In this document: one piece after another, positions 1-7,824 of the stretch
How positions within the stretch are numbered: position 1 is the first letter of the stretch
How the letters are laid out: each line of letters begins with the position of its first letter
NCBI GenBank assembly: GCA_963756455.1
Contig: CAVWNC010000003.1
Span: 2,852,001 to 2,916,000 of the forward strand
Source of the DNA: DASQPA01 sp963756455
GTDB taxonomy: Bacteria > Acidobacteriota > Thermoanaerobaculia > Multivoradales > UBA5704
Direction: 5' to 3'
DNA length: 64,000 nt
Made by a program: the position numbers and the translations under genes
The notes under the pieces: model-generated
Databases searched by the model: none
Told to the model about the DNA's origin: nothing
Seen by the model: only the letters and a program-made list of their open reading frames with translations

Positions 1-30
1 CTACCCCCCTCGCGATCCTCGGTCGGCAGA

Positions 31-90
31 AACGCTAACCCATGAGCGTTTGTTCTTCGCTTCGGGCCATATCGCTACTATAATAGCGAT
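31..90 (+). promoter_or_regulatory. hipBA promoter with two matching operator palindromes
   Basis: Two inverted repeats with the same architecture lie 40 bases apart. AACGCT-N8-AGCGTT occupies 31-50 and ATCGCT-N8-AGCGAT occupies 71-90, giving the shared form AnCGCT-N8-AGCGnT. The second spans a perfect -10 box, TATAAT at 79-84, with a weak -35 (TTCGCT, 56-61) 17 bases upstream. The hipB ribosome site (GGAGG, 108-112) follows. HipB proteins of known systems autorepress through 6-bp half-sites with an 8-base gap, so these are likely HipB operators, the promoter-proximal one blocking RNA polymerase directly. Confidence 0.75.
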
Positions 91-116
91 AGTTGAAGTC
101 GCGACCCGGAGGTATC

Positions 117-422
117 ATGGACGGCTTTTCTCTTCAGACCCCCGAGCAGGTCCGTCAGACCTTGGCGGCCCGGACCCGAGCGCTGCGGCTGGCCAAGGGC
201 TGGAAGCAGATCACTCTGGCCGAGCGGTCCGGGGTCAGCCTGGCCTCACTGCGGCGTTTCGAGGATTCGGGCAGGATCTCGCTCGAGAGCCTGCTCGAGC
301 TCGCCTTTGCCCTCAACCGGCTGGACGATTTCGCAAGCCTGCTGGAACCCCCTCGCGCGTCCTCGCTCGCCGAGCTCGAGGCGGCCGAAGAGCGGACCCC
401 GCGCAAGCGAGGCCGGATATGA
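117..422 (+). CDS. hipB: HipB-like XRE-family antitoxin
   Basis: A 101-residue DNA-binding antitoxin. A helix-turn-helix covers roughly residues 17-70; the core reads LRLAKGWKQITLAERSGVS followed by SLRRFEDSGR, typical of the Cro/CI (XRE) fold. The ATG at 117 is chosen over an upstream in-frame TTG because GGAGG sits 4 bases before it. The stop overlaps the hipA start as ATGA (419-422), so the genes are translationally coupled. By analogy with characterised HipBA modules it should neutralise HipA by binding it and repress the operon through the two palindromes upstream. Family assignment is firm; the pairing is inferred from adjacency. Confidence 0.88.
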   Translation: MDGFSLQTPEQVRQTLAARTRALRLAKGWKQITLAERSGVSLASLRRFEDSGRISLESLLELAFALNRLDDFASLLEPPRASSLAELEAAEERTPRKRGRI

Positions 423-1660
423 AGAAGTTGGAGGTGCGCCTCCACCGCGAGCCAGGCCAGGAGCGCGTCGTCGGCCAGCTGGCGGAGGCGACCCGGGGGC
501 CCGTCGTTTTCGAGTACGATCCGGCCTTCCTGCGCGACCCGCTTTGGCTGTCGCCCTTCAAGCTGCCGCCGGAGGGCGGCCTCATCGAGCATCGCGATCA
601 CGCCTTCGGCCCGATCTTTGGTCTCTTTGACGACTCGTTGCCGGATGGCTGGGGGCTGCTCCTCATGGATCGCTTTTTCAGCCAGCGAGGCTCGGTCCTC
701 GCTCAAGTCTCCGTGCTGGATCGGCTGGCCTATTTCGGTACGAGAACCATGGGTGCGCTCACCTATCACCCGCCGACCGAACCCGGGGCCGCCGTGGGCA
801 CGAGGCTCGACCTGCACGAGATGGCTCGCGCTTCGGAGCAGGTGATCGCGGGCGCCGCTACAGAAGTGCTGCCGCTTCTTCTGCGCGCCGGCGGCAGTCC
901 CGGCGGTGCCCGGCCGAAGGTACTGGTCGGGGTTTCCGGGGATTCGATCCTTTCGGGGGAAGACGACCTGCCGCCGGGCTACATGCATTGGATCGTCAAA
1001 TTCCGGGTGCGCAACGACTCGCCGGACGTGGGGCCGGGTGAACTCGCTTATTCCCTCATGGCCAAAGAAGCGGGTCTCGTCCTGCCGCCCGCACGGCTCT
1101 TCGAGACGGCAGAGGGAGAGCGGTTCTTCGGGGTGGAGCGCTTCGATCGCCGAGGCAACCATCGCTACCATGTGCATACCTTCGGCAATCTCATCCATGC
1201 CAATTTCCGCATCCCGAGCTGCGACTACCGGCAGCTCCTCGAGGTGACGCGGATTCTGACCAGGAATCACCAAGACGTCCTGCAGTGCTACCGCCGAATG
1301 GTCTTCAACGTGCTGGCCCACAACCGTGACGACCACGTGAAGAATTTCGCCTTCCGGATGACCGATGCCGGCGACTGGGAGCTGGCGCCGGCGTACGATC
1401 TCGTGTTCGCGGGAGGTCCCGGCGGAGAGCATACGATGACCATCGCCGGGGAAGGTCGCGCCCCCGCGCGCCGCCACCTGCTGCAACTGGCGGCTCCCGC
1501 GGGAATCGCGGACCGCGACGCCGAGGCGATTCTGGACGGCGTCGCCGCGGCCGTCGCCCGATGGCGCGCTCACGCCCGCGAGGCGGGCGTGGGCGCGAAA
1601 AGCACCCGGGTGGTCGAAAAGGCCATCGGCCTATGCCTGGCCCGGCTCCAGTCATCGTAG
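419..1660 (+). CDS. hipA: HipA-family serine/threonine kinase toxin
   Basis: A 413-residue HipA-type kinase, close to the family norm of about 430. An N-terminal HipA_N-like region (residues 1-110) precedes the C-terminal kinase fold. A glycine-rich loop, GGSPGGARPK (about 158-167), contains a serine where E. coli HipA autophosphorylates. WIVKF (about 191-195) supplies the likely ATP lysine. HNRDDHVKNFAF (301-312) is the catalytic/Mg loop and LAPAYDLVF (322-330) the DFG-equivalent. Known HipA toxins phosphorylate glutamyl-tRNA synthetase and cause dormancy; the substrate here is unknown. The start is the ATG overlapping the hipB stop; an upstream in-frame extension (from 50) overlaps hipB and is rejected. 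Confidence 0.9.
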   Translation: MKKLEVRLHREPGQERVVGQLAEATRGPVVFEYDPAFLRDPLWLSPFKLPPEGGLIEHRDHAFGPIFGLFDDSLPDGWGLLLMDRFFSQRGSVLAQVSVLDRLAYFGTRTMGALTYHPPTEPGAAVGTRLDLHEMARASEQVIAGAATEVLPLLLRAGGSPGGARPKVLVGVSGDSILSGEDDLPPGYMHWIVKFRVRNDSPDVGPGELAYSLMAKEAGLVLPPARLFETAEGERFFGVERFDRRGNHRYHVHTFGNLIHANFRIPSCDYRQLLEVTRILTRNHQDVLQCYRRMVFNVLAHNRDDHVKNFAFRMTDAGDWELAPAYDLVFAGGPGGEHTMTIAGEGRAPARRHLLQLAAPAGIADRDAEAILDGVAAAVARWRAHAREAGVGAKSTRVVEKAIGLCLARLQSS

Positions 1661-1750
1661 GTTCTCGTCCGACCCCGTGAAACATTTTTGCCGGTTCCCT
1701 CGTCTGGTGGGTTGAAGCACGACCGAGATCCCTTACGAGGAGATGAAATC

Positions 1751-2332
1751 ATGAGCCCCAAGACAGCTACCCCCAAAGTCGCGATAGCCGCCCTCTTCGC
1801 GTTCGCCCTGACGGCGGCGCGGGTTTCCGCCTCCGACCTCTGGCTGCACGTCAAGGTGCACGAGGCCAAGGACGACAGCCACGTCACCGTCAACCTGCCG
1901 CTCTCGATGGTCGAGAAGACCGCGTCCCTCATTCCGGCCGAGGCGCGCAATGGGGGCAAGATCCGGATGGGCGGCGACAAGGACATGGACATCGCCCAGC
2001 TGCGCCAGCTGTGGGCCGAGGTGAAAAACCGCCCCGACGCCACCTATGTGACCGTCGACGAGAAAGACTCCAAGGTCCGGGTGGCGAAAATCGGCGACTC
2101 CCTGAGCATCCTCGTCAAGGATCACACCGGCCGCGAAGGCAGCCGGGAGAACGTGGAGGTGAAGATCCCGCTCGAGGTGGTGAGCGCGCTGCTCTCCGGG
2201 CCGGGCGACGAGATGAACATCGGGGCCGCCATCCAGGCGCTCGCCCGGCGCGGCGCGGGGGAGCTCGTGACCGTCGACGGCGACGCCGAGACCGTCCGCA
2301 TCTGGGTCGACGCCGCTGCCGAGAGCCGGTAA
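1751..2332 (+). CDS. exported protein of unknown function, paralogue of the next gene
   Basis: 193 residues with an N-terminal signal peptide (hydrophobic AIAALFAFALTAARVSAS, cleavage near residue 27). The start ATG lies downstream of GAGGAGA (1737-1743). The mature part has a beta-rich pattern: a V/H-alternating strand with a VHEAK motif, an NLPL segment, a middle DIAQLRQLW helix, then VTVDEKDSKVRVAKIGDSL and a KIPLEVV strand. The same order (VxE, LP, DA-V-V, V-K-G-S, LP) recurs in the gene 12 bases downstream, so the two are diverged tandem paralogues. I do not recognise the family by name; a periplasmic or envelope role is all the signal peptide supports. Confidence 0.75.
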   Translation: MSPKTATPKVAIAALFAFALTAARVSASDLWLHVKVHEAKDDSHVTVNLPLSMVEKTASLIPAEARNGGKIRMGGDKDMDIAQLRQLWAEVKNRPDATYVTVDEKDSKVRVAKIGDSLSILVKDHTGREGSRENVEVKIPLEVVSALLSGPGDEMNIGAAIQALARRGAGELVTVDGDAETVRIWVDAAAESR

Positions 2333-2344
2333 GGATCGAAAGCC

Positions 2345-2800
2345 ATGACCCGAACCGCGAAAGTCCTCACGATCATCGGCCTCTCGATCCTCGCGCTCCC
2401 CGTCGGCGCCACCCTGCTCGTCGCCGGGAGCGTCGTGGCCCACGGTGTCGTCACGGTGAACGTCCAAGAGTCGAAAGCGGGCGGCACCCATCTCTATCTG
2501 CCGATCCCCGCCGATCTCCTCTACCTCGGCATGGACCTCCTGCCGGTCCTCGACCAGCACGGCGAGCTCGCCCGGGCGCGTCAGGAGGTCGGACCCTGGG
2601 CGCCGGTCGCCCAGGCCGCGATGGAGTCGCTCGAAGACTGCCCCGACGCCGTGCTCGTCGACGTCCAGGAGCACGGGCAGACGGTGAAGATCGTCAAGGT
2701 GGGGCGTTCGATCGAGATCGACGTTCACGATGCAGGCGACGTTGTCCACATCTCGCTTCCCGCCCACCTCTTCACCCGCGCCCTACGCCAGATCGCCTGA
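2345..2800 (+). CDS. membrane-anchored or exported paralogue of the preceding gene
   Basis: 151 residues, starting 12 bases after the previous stop in an apparent operon. The N-terminus has one long hydrophobic stretch (about residues 8-33), either a signal peptide or an anchor. The rest repeats the motif order of its neighbour: VTVNVQESK, LYLPIP, then LVDVQEHGQTVKIVKVGRS and HISLPAHL. It lacks the extra C-terminal stretch (about 35 residues) of the upstream protein. The tandem arrangement suggests the products act together at the envelope, but no catalytic residues stand out and I cannot assign a function. Confidence 0.7.
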   Translation: MTRTAKVLTIIGLSILALPVGATLLVAGSVVAHGVVTVNVQESKAGGTHLYLPIPADLLYLGMDLLPVLDQHGELARARQEVGPWAPVAQAAMESLEDCPDAVLVDVQEHGQTVKIVKVGRSIEIDVHDAGDVVHISLPAHLFTRALRQIA

Positions 2801-2824
2801 GGCCGCGGCCTCAGCTCTACCCTC

Positions 2825-2849
2825 GGGCGCTCCCTTCCGGGGGGCGCCC
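2825..2849. terminator. GC-rich hairpin between the paralogue pair and the ABC exporter
   Basis: A 10-bp stem (2825-2834 with 2840-2849, one G-T wobble) closes a 5-base loop. There is no T-run after it, so intrinsic termination is uncertain; it may instead stabilise the upstream transcript. Confidence 0.35.
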
Positions 2850-2876
2850 TTGCCGTGGGCTGCTACCATAGGGCCC

Positions 2877-4664
2877 ATGCGCCTCCTCTACTCCTACTTA
2901 CGCCACTACTGGAAGCTGGTCCTCTTCGCCCTCGTCTTAGCGGCGATCAACCAGGTCTTCTCGCTCTTAGACCCGCTCATCTTCCGCCACGTCATCGACC
3001 AGTACGCCACCCGCTACAAGGAATACACGACCGCCCAGTTTTTCCGCGGCGTCTCGCTCCTCCTCGCCGCGGCGGTGGGGGTGGCGTTCGTGTCGCGGGT
3101 GGCGAAGAACTTCCAGGACTATTACGTCAACGTCGTCACCCAGCGGCTGGGGGCGGAGCTCTACTCGGACGGGGTGCGCCATTCGCTGGAGCTCCCCTAT
3201 TCGCTCTTCGAAGATCAGCGGAGCGGCGAGACCTTGGGCAAGCTCCAGAAGGTGCGAAACGACGTCGAGAAGCTGATCGCCCTCGCCGTCAACACCCTCT
3301 TCACGACCCTCGTGGGGGTCGTCTTCGTCATGGTCTACGCCTTTTCCGTCCACTGGCTGATCGCGCCGGTGTTCCTCGCGACCGTGCCGATCCTGGGGAT
3401 TCTCTCCTCGGTGCTCTCGAAGCGGATCAAGACGATTCAGAAGGTGATCGTCGCCGAGACGACGGCGCTCGCCGGGTCGACCACCGAGTCGCTTCGAAAC
3501 ATCGAGCTGGTCAAGAGCCTGGGGCTCGCGGGCCAGGAGATCGGGCGACTCAACTCGATCACCGGGAAGATCCTCAAGCTGGAGCTGCGCAAGGTGCGCT
3601 CGCTGCGTCTCCTCTCTTTCATCCAGGGGACGGCGGTCAATGCGCTCCGCACCTCGATCCTCTTCCTCATGCTCTACCTGATCTTCTCGCAGCGGATCAC
3701 GGTCGGCCAGTTCTTCTCGCTCTTCATCTACTCGTTCTTCATCTTCGGCCCCCTTCAGGACCTGGGGACGATGATCAATACCTACCGAGAGACCGAGGCG
3801 TCGCTCGACAGCTTCCAGGCCATCCTGAGCCTCCCCGTCGAGGCCCGGCCGGCGCACCCGGTCGCTTTGGGCGAGCTCGGCGCCCTGACCTTCGAGGACG
3901 TCTCCTTCACCCACCAGACCGCCGCCGCCCCGGCGCTCACCGGGGTCTCCTTCGCCGTCGATCGCGGCGAGACGATCGCCTTTGTCGGCCCCTCGGGCTC
4001 CGGGAAGACGACCTTGGTCAAGCTCCTGGTCGGCCTCTACGCCCCGCAGGCCGGCCGCATCCTCTATAACGGCAAGCCGGGGACGGCGATCGACTTGGAC
4101 GAGCTTCGCGCGCAGATCGGTTTCGTCACCCAGGACACCCAGCTCTTCTCGGGCTCGATCCGCGAAAACCTGCTCTTCGTCAATCCGACGGCGACCGACG
4201 CCGACTGCCTGGAGGTTCTGAAGCGGGCCGCCTGCGACAGCCTCCTGGCGCGCGCCGACCGCGGCCTCGACACGGTGATCGGCGAGGGAGGCGTCAAGGT
4301 CTCGGGCGGCGAGAAGCAGCGCCTCTCGATCGCCCGCGCTCTGCTCCGCCGGCCGCGGCTCCTGGTCTTCGACGAGGCGACCTCGTCGCTCGACTCGCTC
4401 ACCGAGGAGGAGATCACCGAGACCATCCGCGAGGTCGCCTCCGAGCAGGTGATGACGATCCTGATCGCCCACCGCCTCTCGACGATCCTCCACGCCGACC
4501 GCATCCACGTCCTGGAGCACGGCCGGATCGTCGAGGCCGGCCGGCACTCGGAGCTCCTGGAGAAGAAGGGCCTCTACTATGCCATGTGGAGACAGCAGGT
4601 GGGCGAGCGGCGGCCGACGCGGGTGCCGAGCCCACCGGCGCCGCAGCTGGCGGCGGCGGGGTAG
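2877..4664 (+). CDS. ABC exporter, fused membrane and ATPase domains
   Basis: A 595-residue half-transporter of the type I exporter (MsbA/LmrA-like) class. The N-terminal ~320 residues hold about six membrane segments, beginning with YWKLVLFALVLAAI. The ATPase domain carries Walker A GPSGSGKTT (near 370), the ABC signature VSGGEKQR (near 475), Walker B LLVFDEATSSLD (near 495) and the H-loop AHRLST (near 531). It should work as a homodimer in the inner membrane, pumping a hydrophobic or lipid-like substrate outward; the substrate cannot be read from sequence. No partner gene is adjacent. The start is the ATG beginning MRLLYSYLRHYW, which aligns with the usual start of the transmembrane domain; an in-frame upstream extension overlaps the preceding gene. 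Confidence 0.9.
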   Translation: MRLLYSYLRHYWKLVLFALVLAAINQVFSLLDPLIFRHVIDQYATRYKEYTTAQFFRGVSLLLAAAVGVAFVSRVAKNFQDYYVNVVTQRLGAELYSDGVRHSLELPYSLFEDQRSGETLGKLQKVRNDVEKLIALAVNTLFTTLVGVVFVMVYAFSVHWLIAPVFLATVPILGILSSVLSKRIKTIQKVIVAETTALAGSTTESLRNIELVKSLGLAGQEIGRLNSITGKILKLELRKVRSLRLLSFIQGTAVNALRTSILFLMLYLIFSQRITVGQFFSLFIYSFFIFGPLQDLGTMINTYRETEASLDSFQAILSLPVEARPAHPVALGELGALTFEDVSFTHQTAAAPALTGVSFAVDRGETIAFVGPSGSGKTTLVKLLVGLYAPQAGRILYNGKPGTAIDLDELRAQIGFVTQDTQLFSGSIRENLLFVNPTATDADCLEVLKRAACDSLLARADRGLDTVIGEGGVKVSGGEKQRLSIARALLRRPRLLVFDEATSSLDSLTEEEITETIREVASEQVMTILIAHRLSTILHADRIHVLEHGRIVEAGRHSELLEKKGLYYAMWRQQVGERRPTRVPSPPAPQLAAAG

Positions 4665-4676
4665 GGGGCCGAGATC

Positions 4677-4708
4677 GGGCAGGCACGGGGCCCTGCCCTA
4701 CCTGCCCC
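4677..4708. repeat. intergenic palindromic repeat, copy 1 (short)
   Basis: GGGCAGG ... CCTGCCC arms (4677-4683 and 4701-4707) enclose a GC-rich core. This is a shortened, inverted-orientation relative of the repeats at 4746 and 5591. It lies 13 bases after the ABC exporter stop and could serve as a transcript-end hairpin. Confidence 0.6.
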
Positions 4709-4745
4709 GACCTTCAATCTCCTGGGCCCAAGCGTGAACATTTCC

Positions 4746-4815
4746 GGGGCCGGCAGGTAGGGGCAGAGCCCCTGTGCCTGCCCGGCCCCTTCGGGGGATG
4801 GCGTCCGTAGCGTCA
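4746..4815 (+). repeat. intergenic repeat, copy 2, at the 3' end of hicB
   Basis: A palindromic part (GGCAGGTAGGGGCAGAGCCC, then CTGTGCCTGCC) is followed by a conserved tail, CGGGGGATG...TCCGTAG..., ending on the hicB stop codon. The same palindrome and tail occur in the same orientation at 5591-5655, so the two copies flank hicBA as direct repeats. Confidence 0.65.
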
Positions 4816-5238
4816 CGAACCCTCGAACCCGAGCACCAGCCTCTTGCCCAACGCGTGGGCGGCGCGCTCCAACTGCTTGAGCGTGGGATTCGCATTGGGC
4901 TTCTCCAGGCGCTGTACCGCGGGCCAGGACGTGCCAAGGGCTCGTGCCAGATCCGCCAGGCTCTTGCCTTCCGCCTGCCGGGTCACGCGCAGTAGGATCG
5001 CCGTCTGTACCGCCGCGCTGGGGCTTGCCACGGGCCGCCGGCTGCGCTTGCCGGGCAAGGGAATCTCCGCCCCGTCCTCCAAGCGTTGTTCCAGGATACC
5101 CGTCAACACCTCGGCGGCATTGAAGGCGCACTCTTCCGGGGTCGCGCCCTCCGTGAAGGCTTCTTCGACATCCAGGAACTGCACGACGAAGCCGCCGCTC
5201 TCCTGCGGCTCCAGTGTGTATGGATACTCCAGCTTCAT
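4813..5238 (-). CDS. hicB: HicB-like antitoxin with C-terminal helix-turn-helix
   Basis: 141 residues. The N-terminal half is the HicB partial-RNase-H-like fold: YPYTLEPQESGGFVVQFLDV, then EAFTEGATPEECAFNAAE, and LEDGAEIPLP. The C-terminal half has an XRE-type helix-turn-helix (KSLADLARALGTSWPAVQRLEK) for operator binding. HicB normally occludes the HicA RNase active site and represses its own operon. Its start overlaps the end of the toxin gene on the same strand by four bases (ATGA). The stop lies inside a repeat copy, and a second copy lies beyond the toxin gene. Confidence 0.88.
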   Translation of the reverse strand: MKLEYPYTLEPQESGGFVVQFLDVEEAFTEGATPEECAFNAAEVLTGILEQRLEDGAEIPLPGKRSRRPVASPSAAVQTAILLRVTRQAEGKSLADLARALGTSWPAVQRLEKPNANPTLKQLERAAHALGKRLVLGFEGS

Positions 5239-5435
5239 GTCAGCTTCACTCCAGTCTGTTTCTCGATTTTGCGGATCAAGCCGATGCCCAAGTCGCGCCC
5301 TCCGTGGACAGGAACCGGCACCGATTTGCCGTCTTTCTGCAGGATGTGGTGACTGCCGCTGATACGGACTTCCTTCCAGCCCGCCGTTTGCAACTTCTTA
5401 TGACCTCTGTCCCATGCACGAGTAGAGTATACCAT
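5235..5435 (-). CDS. hicA: HicA-like mRNA interferase toxin
   Basis: 66 residues with the HicA double-stranded-RNA-binding-like fold: KKLQTAGWKEVRISGSHHIL, then VPVPVHGGRDLGIGLIRKIEKQTG. The histidine in the GSHH motif is the usual catalytic residue. The internal ATG at 5435 is chosen because AAGGAG lies about 11 bases upstream and longer versions add sequence unlike the family. The first nine residues differ from the common HicA opening, so the exact start is somewhat uncertain. The toxin is encoded first, with the antitoxin overlapping downstream, as in classic hicAB. Related toxins cleave mRNA when the antitoxin is lost. Confidence 0.85.
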   Translation of the reverse strand: MVYSTRAWDRGHKKLQTAGWKEVRISGSHHILQKDGKSVPVPVHGGRDLGIGLIRKIEKQTGVKLT

Positions 5436-5590
5436 AAAAGATATATCTCCTTCACTCCTCGTGGGCGAGAGCACTCCGCCGAGGAGCCTGCTCAACACGG
5501 ACTTTTCCCCGCGTCCTTCCTACAACCAGTACAAGGCGATGACCGGCCACTGAAGCGGTGGGTTTCTCTCGGGGCCGGGACGAACGGTCC

Positions 5591-5655
5591 GGGCCGGGCA
5601 GGGGCAGAGCCCCCGTACCTGCCCGACCTCGCCGGGGGGATGTGATCCGTAGTGA
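5591..5655 (+). repeat. intergenic repeat, copy 3, upstream side of hicBA
   Basis: The second full copy of the ~65-base repeat: a GGCAGGGGCAGAGCCC palindrome, GTACCTGCC, then the tail CGGGGGGATG..ATCCGTAGTGAC. It lies in the 345-base gap (5436-5780) between hicA and the FAD oxidase. The rest of that gap shows only the AT-rich hicA leader at 5425-5450 and a GAGGAG ribosome site at 5768-5773 for the next gene. Confidence 0.65.
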
Positions 5656-5780
5656 CTTTGCGTCTTGTTACCGAGACGCGGATCAGATCGACCGCGAGGC
5701 GAGAAGTGCCGGTAGGGCGATCGAGCCGACGAGGAGTACGAGCCTGCTATCCTTACGCTTACTTGAAGAGGAGCAGAGAT

Positions 5781-7286
5781 ATGGCGGATACCCCAAGAGA
5801 GAGCAGGGAGGAGCGTACGACGGTGTCGCGGCGGAGTTTCTTGCGCGGAACCCTGGCGGCGGTCGCCGTGCTCGGTTTCGACGTCGAGCGGAAGAGCTGG
5901 GCGACGGCCGCGGAGCTCGCCGGCTCCCGGGCGAAGCTGGCTCCCGGGTTCCCGCACTTCGACGGCGAGATCCTCACCGACGACGCCTCGCTCTCCGCCG
6001 CGGCGGACGATTTTGGCCATGCCCTCCACCGCCGGCCGCTCGCCGTGCTGCGGCCGGGCTCGATCGAGGACGTCGCCCGGCTCCTCGACTTCGCCCGCCG
6101 GCACGACATCCAGGTGGCGGCGCGCGGCCAGGGGCACAGCACCTTGGGACAGGCGCAGGTCGCGGCCGGAGTGGTCATCGACATGTCGAGCCTGGACACG
6201 ATCCACGAGGTCAACCCAGGAGATGCCTGGGTGGACGGCGGCGTGCGCTGGAGCGAGCTGCTGGCGCGGACGATTCCCTTAGGCCTGGCGCCGCCGACGC
6301 TCAACGATTACATCGAGCTTTCAATCGGCGGCACCCTGTCGGTGGGAGGCGTGGGCGCGCAGACCTTCCGGGCCGGGCCGCAGGTGGACAACGTGCTGGC
6401 GCTGACGGTGGTCACCGGCCGCGGTGAGATCGTCGACTGCTCGCCGATCCAGAACCGACCGCTCTTCGACGCGGTACGCGCCGGCCTCGGACAGTTCGGC
6501 GTCATCGTCCGCGCCCGGGTGCGCCTGGTGCCGGTCCCGCCCAGCACCCGCTACTATCAGCTGCCGTACGACGATCTCCACGTTTTTCTTGGGGATCTCC
6601 TGGCGCTCGTCCAGAACGGCCGTTTCGACACCGTGCAGGGCTTCGCCGCGCCGGGCACCGCGGGCGGCTATACCTACTCGCTGGAGGTGACGAAAGGCTT
6701 CACGCCCGGGCACGAGCCGAACGATGCCACCCTGCTTGCCGGCCTCCACTTCCTGGCCGGCCAGCAGGCGGCGCAGGATCTGTCGTATTTCGATTATTTG
6801 AACCGCCTGGCGCCGACGGTCGCGCTGCTCAAACAGCTCGGCGTCTGGTACTTCCCGCATCCCTGGATGGACCTGCTGGTGCCGACCGCCCACGCCGAGA
6901 GCTTCATCGGCGGCACGCTCGCGGCGCTCGATCCCGCCGACTTGGGGCAGGGGCCGATCCTCATCTATCCCTTCAGGCGAAGCCGCTTTGAGGCCCCCAA
7001 TTTCCGCGTACCGGACGACGACACCTTCTTTCTCTTCGGGCTGCTGCGAACCGCCATCCCGCCAACCCCGGAGCGCTCGGCCGAGCTGGTGGCGGCCAAC
7101 CGTACCCTTTTCGAGCAGGTGCGGGCCGTGGGCGGCTTTTTCTATCCCATCGACTCGGTGCCGATGAGCGTGGACGACTGGCGGCGCCAATTCGGCCCGC
7201 GCTGGCCCCAGTTCGTCCTCGCCAAAAGAACCTTCGACTCCGATGTTCTCCTGGCGCCGGGGCAGGGGATTTTTCCGCAGGATTGA
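5781..7286 (+). CDS. Tat-exported FAD-linked oxidase, cytokinin-dehydrogenase-like
   Basis: 501 residues with a twin-arginine signal (SRRSFLRG, 16-23) followed by a hydrophobic run, so folded export is expected. An FAD_binding_4 domain spans about 75-260. GQGHS (116-120) places a histidine where plant cytokinin dehydrogenases bind FAD covalently, and GGTLSVGGVGAQTFRAGPQ and GLGQFGVIVRARVRL also match that family. The C-terminal end, LLAPGQGIFPQD, resembles the family's closing SPGQ.IF motif. Cytokinin dehydrogenases oxidatively cleave N6-isoprenoid adenines; whether this enzyme does so, or oxidises another alcohol or amine, cannot be decided here. The ATG at 5781 follows GAGGAGCAG. Confidence 0.85.
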   Translation: MADTPRESREERTTVSRRSFLRGTLAAVAVLGFDVERKSWATAAELAGSRAKLAPGFPHFDGEILTDDASLSAAADDFGHALHRRPLAVLRPGSIEDVARLLDFARRHDIQVAARGQGHSTLGQAQVAAGVVIDMSSLDTIHEVNPGDAWVDGGVRWSELLARTIPLGLAPPTLNDYIELSIGGTLSVGGVGAQTFRAGPQVDNVLALTVVTGRGEIVDCSPIQNRPLFDAVRAGLGQFGVIVRARVRLVPVPPSTRYYQLPYDDLHVFLGDLLALVQNGRFDTVQGFAAPGTAGGYTYSLEVTKGFTPGHEPNDATLLAGLHFLAGQQAAQDLSYFDYLNRLAPTVALLKQLGVWYFPHPWMDLLVPTAHAESFIGGTLAALDPADLGQGPILIYPFRRSRFEAPNFRVPDDDTFFLFGLLRTAIPPTPERSAELVAANRTLFEQVRAVGGFFYPIDSVPMSVDDWRRQFGPRWPQFVLAKRTFDSDVLLAPGQGIFPQD

Positions 7287-7299
7287 CGACGAGGAGAAG

Positions 7300-7780
7300 A
7301 AGGCTCCGGGCCGCGGCGGCAACCTGGCGGCATCGGCTGTCGCCGAGAGACACTCCGCGGCCGTGACCGGCAATGGCGCCACCCTCTACGTCGCGGCCCT
7401 GGGCTCCGACAAGGTGGGGATTTTCTCCACGGCGGAGCTCGAAGCCGACACGTTCGTGCCGAGCCACGGCGAACCAGATTCCCGTGAGCGGCGGCGGCCC
7501 TACCGGCCTCGTCCTGGATGAAGGTCGCAGACAGCTCTATATGATGACGCGTTTTGACCACGGGATCTCGATCGTCGACACGAAAAAGCGGACAGAGGCG
7601 GCGCACGTCCAGATGCACACCCCGGAGCCGCCGAGCGTCGTTACCGGCCGCCGGTTCCTCTATGACGCGAAGTCCTCGTCGAGCCACGGCGACTCCTCCT
7701 GCGCGAGCTATCACGTTTTCGGCGACCTCGACAGCCTGGCGTGGGATCTCGGCAATCCGCGCATCGGCGCGCTGGCGCCG
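7300..7780 (+). pseudogene. decayed YVTN beta-propeller / c-type haem protein fragment
   Basis: Coding-like sequence runs across two frames. Frame one reads TLYVAALGSDKVGIF and VPSHG; near 7466-7475 it continues one frame over as IPVSGGGPTGLVLDEGRRQL, FDHGISIVDTKKR, HTPEPPSVVTGRRFLYDA and FGDLDSLAWDLGNP. These are adjacent blocks of large propeller proteins that normally carry a CxxCH haem site just before the FGD block. Here the motif reads CASYH, so the second cysteine is lost. No proper start is present and the sequence stops resembling the family after DLGNP. One frameshift, a missing start, a missing 3' end and a broken haem motif together indicate a dead remnant. Confidence 0.75.
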
Positions 7781-7824
7781 CCTTCTCGGGCCGGCCCCCG
7801 GGCTTCCGTCTCAGGCTGGCATTC

